Shown: positions 8,483-16,121 of the stretch, piece after piece
Layout of the letters: each line of letters starts with the position of its first letter
Position numbering within the stretch: position 1 is the first letter of the stretch
Assembly: GCA_944321515.1 (NCBI GenBank)
Contig: CALULO010000013.1
Coordinates: forward strand, 1-49,849
Direction of reading: 5' to 3'
Length of the DNA: 49,849 bases
DNA from: an uncultured Atopobiaceae bacterium
GTDB lineage: Bacteria > Actinomycetota > Coriobacteriia > Coriobacteriales > Atopobiaceae
The notes under the pieces: model-generated
Databases searched by the model: none
What the model saw: only the letters and a program-made list of their open reading frames with translations
What the model was told of the DNA's origin: nothing
Position numbers and translations under genes: made by a program

Positions 8483-8495
8483 TCATCGTTGATGA
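8483..8495 (-). promoter_or_regulatory. Candidate operator upstream of the GH3 gene
   Basis: TCATC-GTT-GATGA is a 5-3-5 inverted repeat about 40 bases upstream of the GH3 start and next to a TATCAT hexamer on the minus strand that could be its -10 box. Glycosidase genes often have LacI- or TetR-type operators here; the regulator is not in the window. Confidence 0.35.
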
Positions 8496-8600
8496 TAGGA
8501 GGCGGGGGTTGGGGCCGCCGACGCGTGGCGCAAACGGCCCGAATCCGGACACGATTGGCATGTGATGAGTGGCAGCGGGCGTGGGCGCGACGTCGTGGCG

Positions 8601-8686
8601 GTGCCCCCGTCGCGGTGCCTGCGCGGCCCCCAACTGCGGTGCCCGCGCGGGCCCTAGCCGCGCTGCCCGTGCGGGCTCTGGCCGCG
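8601..8686. repeat. Degenerate 24-bp tandem repeat in the divergent intergenic region
   Basis: Three 24-base units (8615-8638, 8639-8662, 8663-8686) of the form GTGCCCGCGCGGGCCCTAGC followed by CGCG, with a partial unit from 8601. The 352-base gap between the divergent GH3 and DedA genes otherwise holds only the promoter and operator signals. The reading frame through the repeat (Pro-Ala-Arg-Ala-like) is not convincing as a protein. Confidence 0.6.
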
Positions 8687-8732
8687 AGCTCCGGCCGCGG
8701 CGCCCGGGCGTATCTGTGCATACGCTGTTTTA

Positions 8733-8762
8733 TTGGCGGAGGGGGGCTTGTGCTGGGATAAT
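8733..8762 (+). promoter_or_regulatory. Sigma-A-type promoter for the DedA gene
   Basis: TTGGCG (8733-8738), an 18-base spacer and GATAAT (8757-8762), 33 bases before the DedA start codon. Confidence 0.5.
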
Positions 8763-8795
8763 TGACGGGCCCTGACGCCAAGACGAAGGAGCTCC

Positions 8796-9446
8796 ATGGA
8801 GTCCGCGTTCTACGAGTTCATCAACCAGTTTGGCTACCTGGCCGTGGCCGGCCTCATCCTCTTTGAGAACGTCTTCCCGCCCATCCCCAGCGAGATCATC
8901 CTGCCCCTCTCGGGCTTCTTCACCACCACCACCGACATGACGCTGCCGCTCACCGTCATCGCGGCGACGGTCGGCTCCGTGGTGGGCGCGTTCATCCTCT
9001 ACGGCGTGGGCAGGCTGCTCTCGCGCGAGCGCCTCTCCCGCTTCTTCGGCACGCGCCCGATGCGCCTTCTGGGCTTCAAGCCCGAGGACGTCGAGAGCGC
9101 CGTTGGCTGGTTCGACCGCAAGGGCCAGGTGACGGTGCTCATCTGCCGCTGCGTGCCGGTGGTGCGCAGCCTCATCTCCATCCCCGCGGGCACCGCCAAG
9201 ATGAACCCGGCACGCTTCACGCTCTACACGCTCGTCGGCTCGGCCGTCTGGAACACCGTGCTCGTGTCGCTGGGCGCCGCGGCCGGCAGTGCGTGGGCCA
9301 CCGTCTCCGAGCAGGCCGAGTGGGTCTCCGACGTGGTCAAGTACGTCATCATCGCCATCGTCGTCGTGGTGGCGGTGTTCTGGGTTGTCAAGCGCATCCT
9401 CCCCGCCATCCGCGAGCAGCGCTCGTCAGGCGAGAAGGACGCGTAG
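8796..9446 (+). CDS. DedA family membrane protein
   Basis: 216 residues. It shows the DedA (SNARE-associated/VTT) pattern: the re-entrant loop FENVFPPIPSEIILPLSGF at residues ~23-42, then G-x-x-x-G in VVGAFILYGVGRLL, the Arg-containing loop RCVPVVRSLISIPAGTAKM at ~109-127, and three further hydrophobic segments. DedA proteins are inner-membrane undecaprenyl-phosphate or phospholipid flippase-type transporters needed for envelope homeostasis. The last residues SSGEKDA are encoded by an exact copy of the recurrent 12-mer (9429-9440), so the extreme C terminus may have been shaped by that DNA word. A strong terminator follows. Monocistronic. Confidence 0.9.
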   Translation: MESAFYEFINQFGYLAVAGLILFENVFPPIPSEIILPLSGFFTTTTDMTLPLTVIAATVGSVVGAFILYGVGRLLSRERLSRFFGTRPMRLLGFKPEDVESAVGWFDRKGQVTVLICRCVPVVRSLISIPAGTAKMNPARFTLYTLVGSAVWNTVLVSLGAAAGSAWATVSEQAEWVSDVVKYVIIAIVVVVAVFWVVKRILPAIREQRSSGEKDA

Positions 9447-9484
9447 TCGCGATTGCGAGAGGGACGCGTTAGTCCGCGCGTGGA

Positions 9485-9515
9485 GGGGCCCGGGAGATCC
9501 GGGCCCCTTTCTTTT
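9485..9515 (+). terminator. Rho-independent terminator of the DedA gene
   Basis: Perfect 9-bp stem GGGGCCCGG / CCGGGCCCC with loop GAGAT, then TTTCTTTT. Confidence 0.9.
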
Positions 9516-9527
9516 GTCCTCGCGCGC

Positions 9528-12500
9528 CTAGAGGCGTCGGCTCCGGTGGCGCCTGCGGAGCAGGTCTATCAGCCCGGCCGTGCCCGCAAGCCCCACGCCC
9601 GCGGCGCAGACCGCCGCCGCGGCGCTTGCCGGCTCGCCCGTGCGGGGCACGCCCGAGGTCGGGCCGGGCCCGGCGGCCTGCCCGGGCTCCTCGGGGGTGG
9701 CAACGCGCAGCGTCTGGTCGGCGTCGTTGATGTCCGCGTGGAGCGCGAGCGTCACGTCACCCTGGCGGAGCTCCTCGAAGAAGACCACCTCTTGGCCGGC
9801 GAGCGCGCCGGCGTCCACGGTGAGCGAGAGCTCGACGTCCTCCTCGGCCTCCTCCGCCGTGAAGGCCCTCGTCGCCGTGATGGCGGAGCCGTCGGCGTCG
9901 GTCAGCTCGCCGAGGTCGACCACGTTGCCCGCCTCGTCGCGCCCCTTGGCGTGGAGCGTCGCCACGAGCTCGTAGGTCTCACCGACGACGAGGTTGCCCG
10001 CGTGGACCTGGTCCGTGACGACCTGGTTGCCCTCCGCGGGGACCTCCTGCGTCCCGGTGGACTCGGCCGCAGCCCGTGTGGAGACCGTCGGCACGTGGAG
10101 CGTCTGGCGGGCGTCCTCCACGTCGGCGTGCCTGGCGAGCAGGACGCCGTTCTCGTCGTAGAGCTCCTCGAAGGCCACGGCGTCGCGCCCGGCGAGCCCG
10201 CGGGCGTCGTAGGGGATCTCCATCTCGAGGCTCATGCTCGGCTGCTCCGCCACAAACTCCACCTCGGACGTGGCGTCGGCGCCGTCCGCGCCCGCGAGTG
10301 CCCCTCCGTCGGAGGCGGTGCCGTCCCCTGCGAGGTCCTTCGCGTGGACGGTTCCCCTGAGCACGTACCTCTCGCCGGGGATGAGGCCGGAGAGGCCCAC
10401 GGTGTCAACGAGCGTCTGGCCCTCGGTGTCCGGGCTCGAGCCCGTGCCGGTCGCCGCGTTCGTGGCGAGCGTGGTGACCGCGGGCAGCGTGACGGACTGC
10501 CCCTCGTCACCGGCGTCGTCATGCGTCGCCACCACCACGTCTCCGGCGAGCAGCGTCTCCGCCGCGTTGACGGTGCGTCCCGCAAGCTCGGCGCCGGGCA
10601 CCTCGAAGCTCAGCTGGACCTCCATGTCCCGCTGCGTGGCCTCGAAGGTGGACTCCGCCTCGGCGACGCTCTCGCCGGGCCTCGGCGAGCCGTCCTCGCC
10701 AACGTCCACCAGGCGGAGCGTGCCGCGCACGGTGTAGGTCCGCCCCACGATGAGGTTCCTCAGCGCGGCCGTGTCCGTGACCGTCGAGCCGGCGTAGCTC
10801 GGCGCGTTGTGGGAGGCGGTCGCGTCAGAGAGCAGCGTGGTGCCTATGGAGGGCACGCGGACGGTCTGGGCGTCGTCGTCGAGGGAGTCATGGCTTGCCA
10901 CGAGCCTCTCGCCGTCGTAGAGGTACGTCCTGGCGACGAGGCTCTTGCCCGCGAGACCGCTGGCGTCCACCCCCTCGAAGCGCACCTCGACCGAGCCTGC
11001 GCTCAGCTCGGGCAGGAGGTCCTGCTCGACGCTCGCCACGACCCCGAGGTCGGCCCCCTCGGGGCCGACCGCGTGGAGCTCGTCCACGAGACGGTATCCG
11101 TGCCCGCTCACCAGGCCCTCGTAGCGTACCGAGTCCGTGAGCGAGAGGCCGTCCTCGGCGGGCGCCGCCTTGACCGCCGCGTAGGTGAGGTCGGTGGAGA
11201 GCGCCGGGGTGGGGATCGTCTCGTCGTCCATCGTCCCCAGGTCGAGGTCGACCGCGTTGCGCGAGACGGTCACGTACGTGGAGACCAGCAGGTGCCCCTC
11301 GTTGGCGGCGCAGGGGAGCTCCTCTAGCAGGTAGGTGTCGTAGGGGAGCGCGCCGAGGGCGTCGTCTGGGGCGGTTGTGGCGTCCGCGCGGCCGCTGAAC
11401 CACACGCCCGCCGCTGCGTCGAGCAGGGCGTCGTCCACGGTGCCGTCCTCGCGCAGGGCCTCGTCGTTGGCGTTGGTGGCGCGCTCGTGGGAGCCCCAGG
11501 AGGACGCCGTGTCAAGCATGCCGTTCTCGTCCGTCACGACGACGTGCCACTCGCCGGTGGTCTGGCTGGTGAGGCGGAAGGGGACCCCCGCCATGCGGCC
11601 CTGCGTGCCCTCCTCGGCCTTGACGAGGGACAGGTCCCCGCGGACCACCTGGTTGGCCGCGGCGTCTGCGTCCGTGGAGAGGTCCACCACGACGCCCTGC
11701 TCGCGCACCTCGAAGGTTCTGCTCCAGCCCTCGTCGAGGAGGTACCCGTCCGGGGCGCAGGCCTCGGTGACGACGTAGGTGCCGAAGGGCAGGGCGTCCG
11801 CGGCCGTCGAGGCGGTGCCGTCCTCCCCGGTCACGAGCGTGCGGACCACCTCGCCGGGCTCGAATGTCACTCCGTCCACGACGACGGCACGCTCGGAGGC
11901 GTTGGCCACCTCGAACCGTGCGCCGGCGAGCGTCGCGGCCCCGAGCGGCAGCGACGCCCCCTCGGCGCCGCCGTAGCCCTCCTGGGAGAGGAGCTCGCGG
12001 TCCGCCTTGCGGACTGAGACGCCTCCGGCGATCACGGCGTCAGCCTGCGATGATGGCGCCAGCGCGGTGACGAGCTCGCCGGTCCCGGAGCCTGTGACGA
12101 GCGTGAGGCTCATGGCGTCGCCGGGGAGCTGGTAGCCCTGCGGGGCCCGGGTCTCCTGGACGGTGAGCGTGCCGAGCGGCACGGCGGCCCTCCCGTCGGA
12201 GGCCAGGTAGAGCTCGTCCCCGGAGACGAGGTAGGTCTCGGGGTCGTCCTGGGCAAGCGTGAGCGAGGTCCTGCCCGTCTCGTCCGTCCGGAGCACCCAG
12301 CTGCGCGTGGCCGCCTCGGGCAGCTCGTCGACGGTGGCGTAGGCGCCCGCGTAGTAGCGCACCGTGAACTCGGCCCCGGCCAGCGTGGCGTCTCCCTGTG
12401 CGGACGCGGTCCCGGTGGCGGCGTCGACCTTCTGCACGGCCATCCCCACGTCGCCCTGCGGCGTCTCGGTGACGGAGAGGTGCGTGGTGGCCCCGCCGCC

Positions 12501-13183
12501 CACGGACGCCGTGTAGACGGTCGGGTCAAGCGAGAAGCCCGGCGAGGGCGTGACCTCGCGCACGTAGTAGGTGCCCGCGGCAAGGCCGTCCGCGGAGGCG
12601 CTCCCGTCGGCCCCCGTGGTCATCGTGGCCACCTGGCTCTGGCAGCCCTCGTCCGAGTAGACGCCGTAGACTGCGCCGGCGAGGCTGTAGAGGGCGTTGC
12701 CGTCTGTGACCTCGGGGCTTGAGCTCGCCTTCTGCAGGGAGATGGCGCCCGTCGGGTTGGTGCGCGTGAGCATGGCCTGCACGGCGCCGTCGGGGCTCGG
12801 CCAGTACACGGCGCACCCCGCCTCGGGGCCGCCCCCGCCGCGCGCGGCGTAGGCGTCCGCCTCTCCGACCATCTGGCGCACCACCCCACGCCGTCCGAGG
12901 TGGCGCCGCCGGAGACGGTGAAGCTGTGGAAGTTGCGGAAGGGCGCCGTGATGTCGGGCCAGTCCTGGATGTCGGTCACGCCCGTGACCGTCATCGTGCC
13001 GAGGTCCTCGGCACCCGCCGGTACTTGGACGGCGGCCCCGAGCACGCCGAGCAGCTGCGAGAGTGCCAGCGCAAGCGCCGCGAGGGCCGCGCGCCCGCGC
13101 CGCCGCGCCCTTCTCGCCGCCGTACGCGGGGCGTCGGCCGGCCCCCCTCGTCCCTGTCTCCTGCGGGGTCTCGTGAATGCCAT
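9528..13183 (-). pseudogene. VaFE-repeat/Cna-B surface adhesin, frameshifted near N terminus
   Basis: From ATG 13183 (GGAGGGAGG upstream) the frame encodes an Arg-rich start, a hydrophobic signal segment (ALAALALALSQLLGVLGAAV) and a first exported segment ending FTVSGGATSDGVG, then goes off frame. The other frame continues from VVRQMVGEADAY to the end. One extra base in the C run at 12884-12887 would restore a ~1218-residue protein. It contains three SpaA/Cna-B-like domains (e.g. YSLAGAVYGVYSDEGC, ATLAGAEFTVRYY, ATLAGARFEVAN; each ends in a P.G(Y/F) turn), then four ~110-residue VaFE-type repeats, two with V-x-FEEL (VAFEELYDENG, VVFFEELRQGD) and two divergent. It ends with a wall-sorting signal, VPRTGE + hydrophobic helix + RRRHRSRRL. 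Such proteins are sortase-anchored stalk or pilin-like adhesins with internal covalent cross-links. Whether the frameshift is real or a sequencing error is open. Confidence 0.85.
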
Positions 13184-13430
13184 CTGAGCCTCCCTCCTGG
13201 TCGCGGACACGGTGGGGAGGGAGCATACCAGGGAGCCCCTTACGCCTGCCTGCCGGCTGGCGCCCGGCAGACGGACGGGGCGGCTCGCGGGCCTCGCGGG
13301 GGCGTGGAGGTTTGAGAACGTATCGGCCGGCGGCAGCCTTGCGGAGGCGTGCGCGGTGCCGACCGAGAGGGGCCGTCCGGGGAAGGCCCGGCCGGTCCCG
13401 CCGGTCCTCGCGTGCGGGAGGGGAACAAGG

Positions 13431-13458
13431 GAGGCCGCGCCCGAGCGGGCGCGGCCTC
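13431..13458. other. Perfect 12-bp hairpin in the 396-base gap 13184-13579
   Basis: GAGGCCGCGCCC and its exact complement surround a 4-base loop (GAGC). It has no T tract on either strand. The gap also holds a 12-mer copy (13537-13548), a 15-bp tandem pair (13546-13575) and the adhesin upstream region; I see no gene in it. Confidence 0.65.
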
Positions 13459-13536
13459 GTGTGTGGCGTGGTGCTTGTCTGGGGGCGCCGCCGTGGGCCT
13501 GGCGGCCCCTCCCGGCCGGGCCTCGTTCGGCGCGAG

Positions 13537-13548
13537 GTCCTTCTCGCC
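13537..13548 (-). repeat. Copy of the recurrent 12-mer (minus orientation)
   Basis: Intergenic exact copy, read GTCCTTCTCGCC on the plus strand, immediately before the 15-bp tandem pair. Confidence 0.8.
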
Positions 13549-13575
13549 TGCCGGGGTGGTGCCTGCCGGGGTGGT
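13546..13575. repeat. 15-bp perfect tandem duplication
   Basis: Two identical copies of GCCTGCCGGGGTGGT directly downstream of the alcohol dehydrogenase gene; the first overlaps the end of a 12-mer copy. Confidence 0.8.
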
Positions 13576-13579
13576 GCCG

Positions 13580-14815
13580 CTACAGCGCGGACTCGTAGAT
13601 GGCCCGGGCGTCGTCCATGGTGAGGCGCCTGAGCTCGCCGAATTCGGCGCCCTTGTTCTGCTCCAGCGTGGCGAGGAGGCTCGGGATCTGCTCGGCGCTC
13701 ACGCCCAGCTCGGTGAGGGTGCTCGGCATGCCCATGGAGGTGAAGAAGCCCTGCAGCGCGTCGATCGTGGCCTCGGCGGCGTCGGCGACGGCCTCCTCCG
13801 GCGTCACGTCCACGCCGTCCGCCTTCGGGTCTACCGGCTCGATGCCAAAGACGTCGCGCCCGAAGGAGAGGATGCGCTCCGGCGCCGAGCGCCAGACGTA
13901 GCGCAGCCACGCGGGGAAGATCACCGCGAGGCCGGCGCCGTGCGTGATCGTGGCGTCGTGGGCGGAGAGCTCGTGCTCGAGGCCGTGGCTCTCCCAGCCG
14001 CCGGCGCGCCCGCTGGGCTTGGCGTTGCGCCCGAGCCCGGCGAGGTCGTTGTGGGCAAGCGTGCCGGCCCACATGATGTTGGCGCGCGCGTCGTAGTCGT
14101 CCGGGGTCTCCAGGGCGCGCGGGGCCTCCTCCATGAGGGCGCGGACGAGCCCGCAGGCGATGTTGTCCGTCACGGGGACGGGGCCGACGGAGGAGAAGTA
14201 GCGCTCCATGATGTGGGCGATCATGTCCGTGACGCCCGCGGCGGTCTGGTAGGCGGGCAGCGAGAAGGTGAGCTCGGGGTCCATGATCGCGAGGACGGGG
14301 CGGTGGAGCTCGGTGGAGAGGCCGCGCTTGAGCTGGAGCTCGTCGTTGGTGATGACGGCAGAGGCGCTGGACTCGGAGCCGGCTGCCGGGATGGTCAGCA
14401 CGCTGGCCACGGCGGGACGCCCCTCGGCGACGGGCTTCGCCGCGCCGGAGAAGAGGTCCCAGACGTCGCCCTCGTAGGGGACGCCGAGCGAGACGGCCTT
14501 GGCCGTGTCGATGACCGAGCCGCCGCCCACGCCGAGCACCACGTCGACGCCGGCCTCACGAGCCGCTACGACGCCCTCGCGCACGAGGCCGACCTCCGGG
14601 TTGGGACGCACGCCGGGGAGCTCCGTGTGGGCGATGCCGGCCGCCTCGAGCGAGGCGAGCACGCGGTCGAGGGTGCCGGTGCGCACCACCGAGCCCCGGC
14701 CGTAGACCACCAGCGCGTTGGTGAAGCCGAGGGCCGCGAGCTCGGAGCCCACGCGGTCGCAGGCGCCGCGGCCGAAGACGAACTTGGTGGGGGAGCAGAA
14801 CGTGAAGTCGTTCAT
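13580..14815 (-). CDS. Iron-type alcohol dehydrogenase (YqhD/BdhA-like)
   Basis: 411 residues from ATG 14815 (AAAGGA upstream). A group III metal-dependent alcohol dehydrogenase: Rossmann-like N-terminal half with the nucleotide-binding GVGGGSVIDTAKAV at about residues 94-107, then IPAAGSESSASAVITN, and metal-ligand regions DMIAHIMERYF, HGLEHELSAHDATITHGAGLA. The closest subtype is the NADPH-dependent YqhD/butanol dehydrogenase group, which reduces aldehydes and so removes reducing equivalents or toxic carbonyls. Physiological substrate cannot be told from sequence. The gene stands alone: 150 bases separate it from the upstream GNAT gene on the same strand. Confidence 0.9.
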   Translation of the reverse strand: MNDFTFCSPTKFVFGRGACDRVGSELAALGFTNALVVYGRGSVVRTGTLDRVLASLEAAGIAHTELPGVRPNPEVGLVREGVVAAREAGVDVVLGVGGGSVIDTAKAVSLGVPYEGDVWDLFSGAAKPVAEGRPAVASVLTIPAAGSESSASAVITNDELQLKRGLSTELHRPVLAIMDPELTFSLPAYQTAAGVTDMIAHIMERYFSSVGPVPVTDNIACGLVRALMEEAPRALETPDDYDARANIMWAGTLAHNDLAGLGRNAKPSGRAGGWESHGLEHELSAHDATITHGAGLAVIFPAWLRYVWRSAPERILSFGRDVFGIEPVDPKADGVDVTPEEAVADAAEATIDALQGFFTSMGMPSTLTELGVSAEQIPSLLATLEQNKGAEFGELRRLTMDDARAIYESAL

Positions 14816-14967
14816 GGGGGTTCCTTTCGTCGGGATGCCGAGAAGAGCTTAGCGCTTGTCGGCGGGGAGTAAGCGCCTTCCTCCTTCCCTGCCGACGGGC
14901 GTGCCCTCGACTGTCAGTGTGAGTTTTCGGGCGCTGTTGCCGTGTCTGCCGTTGGCGTCCCATTCCC

Positions 14968-15561
14968 TCAAGAGGGCAAAGTGGGCGAGGCGCCTGCCTG
15001 TGCGCGCAAGCACCTCCAGCGCTTGCGCGTGAGCAGGCTCACGTGGGTGCGCGCCGTATCGCCTAAAAGCGGACGAGGTTCATCCTCGATTATGTGGTCA
15101 GGGACGAAGCCAAGCTTCTCCTGGACACGACGGCTCTGCTCGTTCCCTTCGTAGTAGCCATACCATATCGCGTCGAGCGCCAGGTCTTCAAAGCCGTGAC
15201 GCGTGAGTTCGCGTAATGCCTCGGGCGCGTAGCCCTGCCCCCAGAAGCGACGCCCAACCCAGCATCCCATTTCGGCTTCGTTGCTGCCGTGCGCCAGGTT
15301 CGACGCACGGCCAATCTTGAGGCCTACCGAGCCGACGAGCGCGCCGGTCTTCTCGCCAGTGCGCAGGATCAGGGCGTAGGTTTCGGGCGCGCTTAGCACG
15401 CCGCGGATTATGCGCAGGCTGTCGGCCTCGTCTTCATGTGGCTGCCAGCCTGCTCGCGGGCCCACCTTGGGGTCGCGCGCGAGCAGGTAAAGCGCTGCGG
15501 CGTCGTCCTCATGCCAGGGTCGTAGGACGATGCGGTTGGTCGTGAGCGTGGTCGATTGCAT
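14968..15561 (-). CDS. GNAT family N-acetyltransferase (RimJ/RimL-like)
   Basis: 197 residues from ATG 15561, with a strong GAAGGAGGG site. The N-terminal TTNRIVLRPWHEDDAAALY is the usual RimJ/RimL opening. The acetyl-CoA binding motif is GRRFWGQGYAPEALRELTRHGFE (two blocks) at about residues 104-126, followed by GNEQSRRVQEKLGF, the standard motif B with the N-x-x-S-x-x-x-x-E-K-x-GF pattern. Members acetylate ribosomal protein termini, antibiotics or small amines; the substrate here is unknown. The end (KRWRCLRAQAGASPTLPS) is longer than usual and low in complexity. Confidence 0.88.
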   Translation of the reverse strand: MQSTTLTTNRIVLRPWHEDDAAALYLLARDPKVGPRAGWQPHEDEADSLRIIRGVLSAPETYALILRTGEKTGALVGSVGLKIGRASNLAHGSNEAEMGCWVGRRFWGQGYAPEALRELTRHGFEDLALDAIWYGYYEGNEQSRRVQEKLGFVPDHIIEDEPRPLLGDTARTHVSLLTRKRWRCLRAQAGASPTLPS

Positions 15562-15673
15562 TCGGTCCCTCCTTCAGCGGGATACCAGTGTCGCATGGCT
15601 TGGCAGGCCCCGGCGGCGAGATGTGCGCGAGCCAAGAATGTGTAGAGTCGCTGCGCCTTGCGTGCCGCCTCAC

Positions 15674-15703
15674 TTGTTGAGTTGTGGCCATATGGGGTAT
15701 ACC
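15674..15703 (+). promoter_or_regulatory. Probable promoter of the copper operon
   Basis: TTGTTG (15674-15679), an 18-base spacer and TATACC (15698-15703). The -10 box overlaps the first GC-tract palindrome, so a repressor bound there would block it. Box quality is moderate. Confidence 0.4.
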
Positions 15704-15705
15704 CT
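15694..15705. promoter_or_regulatory. CsoR operator candidate 1
   Basis: GGGGTATACCCT, a palindrome with G and C tracts around TA, 50 bases upstream of csoR; the layout fits CsoR sites. Confidence 0.5.
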
Positions 15706-15716
15706 AAGTGCTAGAA

Positions 15717-15729
15717 ACCCCCAGGGGGT
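15717..15729. promoter_or_regulatory. CsoR operator candidate 2
   Basis: ACCCCC-A-GGGGGT is a perfect palindrome 27 bases before the csoR start. G/C-tract palindromes of this form are the known CsoR recognition sequence, consistent with copper-responsive autoregulation. Confidence 0.6.
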
Positions 15730-15755
15730 ATATATGCACTACCGAAGGAGGACCC

Positions 15756-16061
15756 ATGGCCGAGAAGGACTGCTGCTGCCCGACCCACAAGCACACGCCG
15801 CGCTCGCCCGAGCTCAAGCGTGACGTCAGCAGGCGCATCAACCGGGCCATCGGGCAGCTGAACGGCATCCGGCAGATGGTGGAGGAGGACCGCTACTGCG
15901 GCGACGTGCTCACACAGCTCGCCGCGGTGGAGTCCGCCGTCAAGGCCATCTCGCGCGAGGTCATGCGCGACCACCTGGAGACCTGCGTGGTCGAGCGCAT
16001 CCAGGCCGGTGACACCGAGGTCACCGCCGAGGTGATGGACCTCTTCAAGAAGTTCATGTGA
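15756..16061 (+). CDS. csoR: Copper-sensing transcriptional repressor CsoR
   Basis: 101 residues from ATG 15756 (GAAGGAGGA upstream). A DUF156/CsoR all-alpha protein: DVSRRINRAIGQLNGIRQMV forms helix 1, and the Cu(I) ligand set Cys-His-Cys is visible as the Cys of EDRYCGDVL and the His and Cys of DHLETCV. CsoR tetramers bind promoter palindromes and release them on binding Cu(I). The N terminus has an additional CCC and HKH cluster (DCCCPTHKHTP), which could also bind metal. It is the first gene of an operon with copA (60 bases apart) and has two G/C-tract palindromes in its own promoter. Confidence 0.95.
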   Translation: MAEKDCCCPTHKHTPRSPELKRDVSRRINRAIGQLNGIRQMVEEDRYCGDVLTQLAAVESAVKAISREVMRDHLETCVVERIQAGDTEVTAEVMDLFKKFM

Positions 16062-16121
16062 CAGCGCCGGCCGGCCTGCCTGTGGGCGGCCTGCTCGGCT
16101 TGCTAGGGAAGGGGGGCTCCC

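Noticed and set aside
13184..14072. Extension of the adhesin reading frame upstream into the alcohol dehydrogenase gene
   Set aside because: The open frame past 13183 is Arg/Pro-rich noise overlapping a real gene; the true N terminus with signal peptide is in the neighbouring frame.
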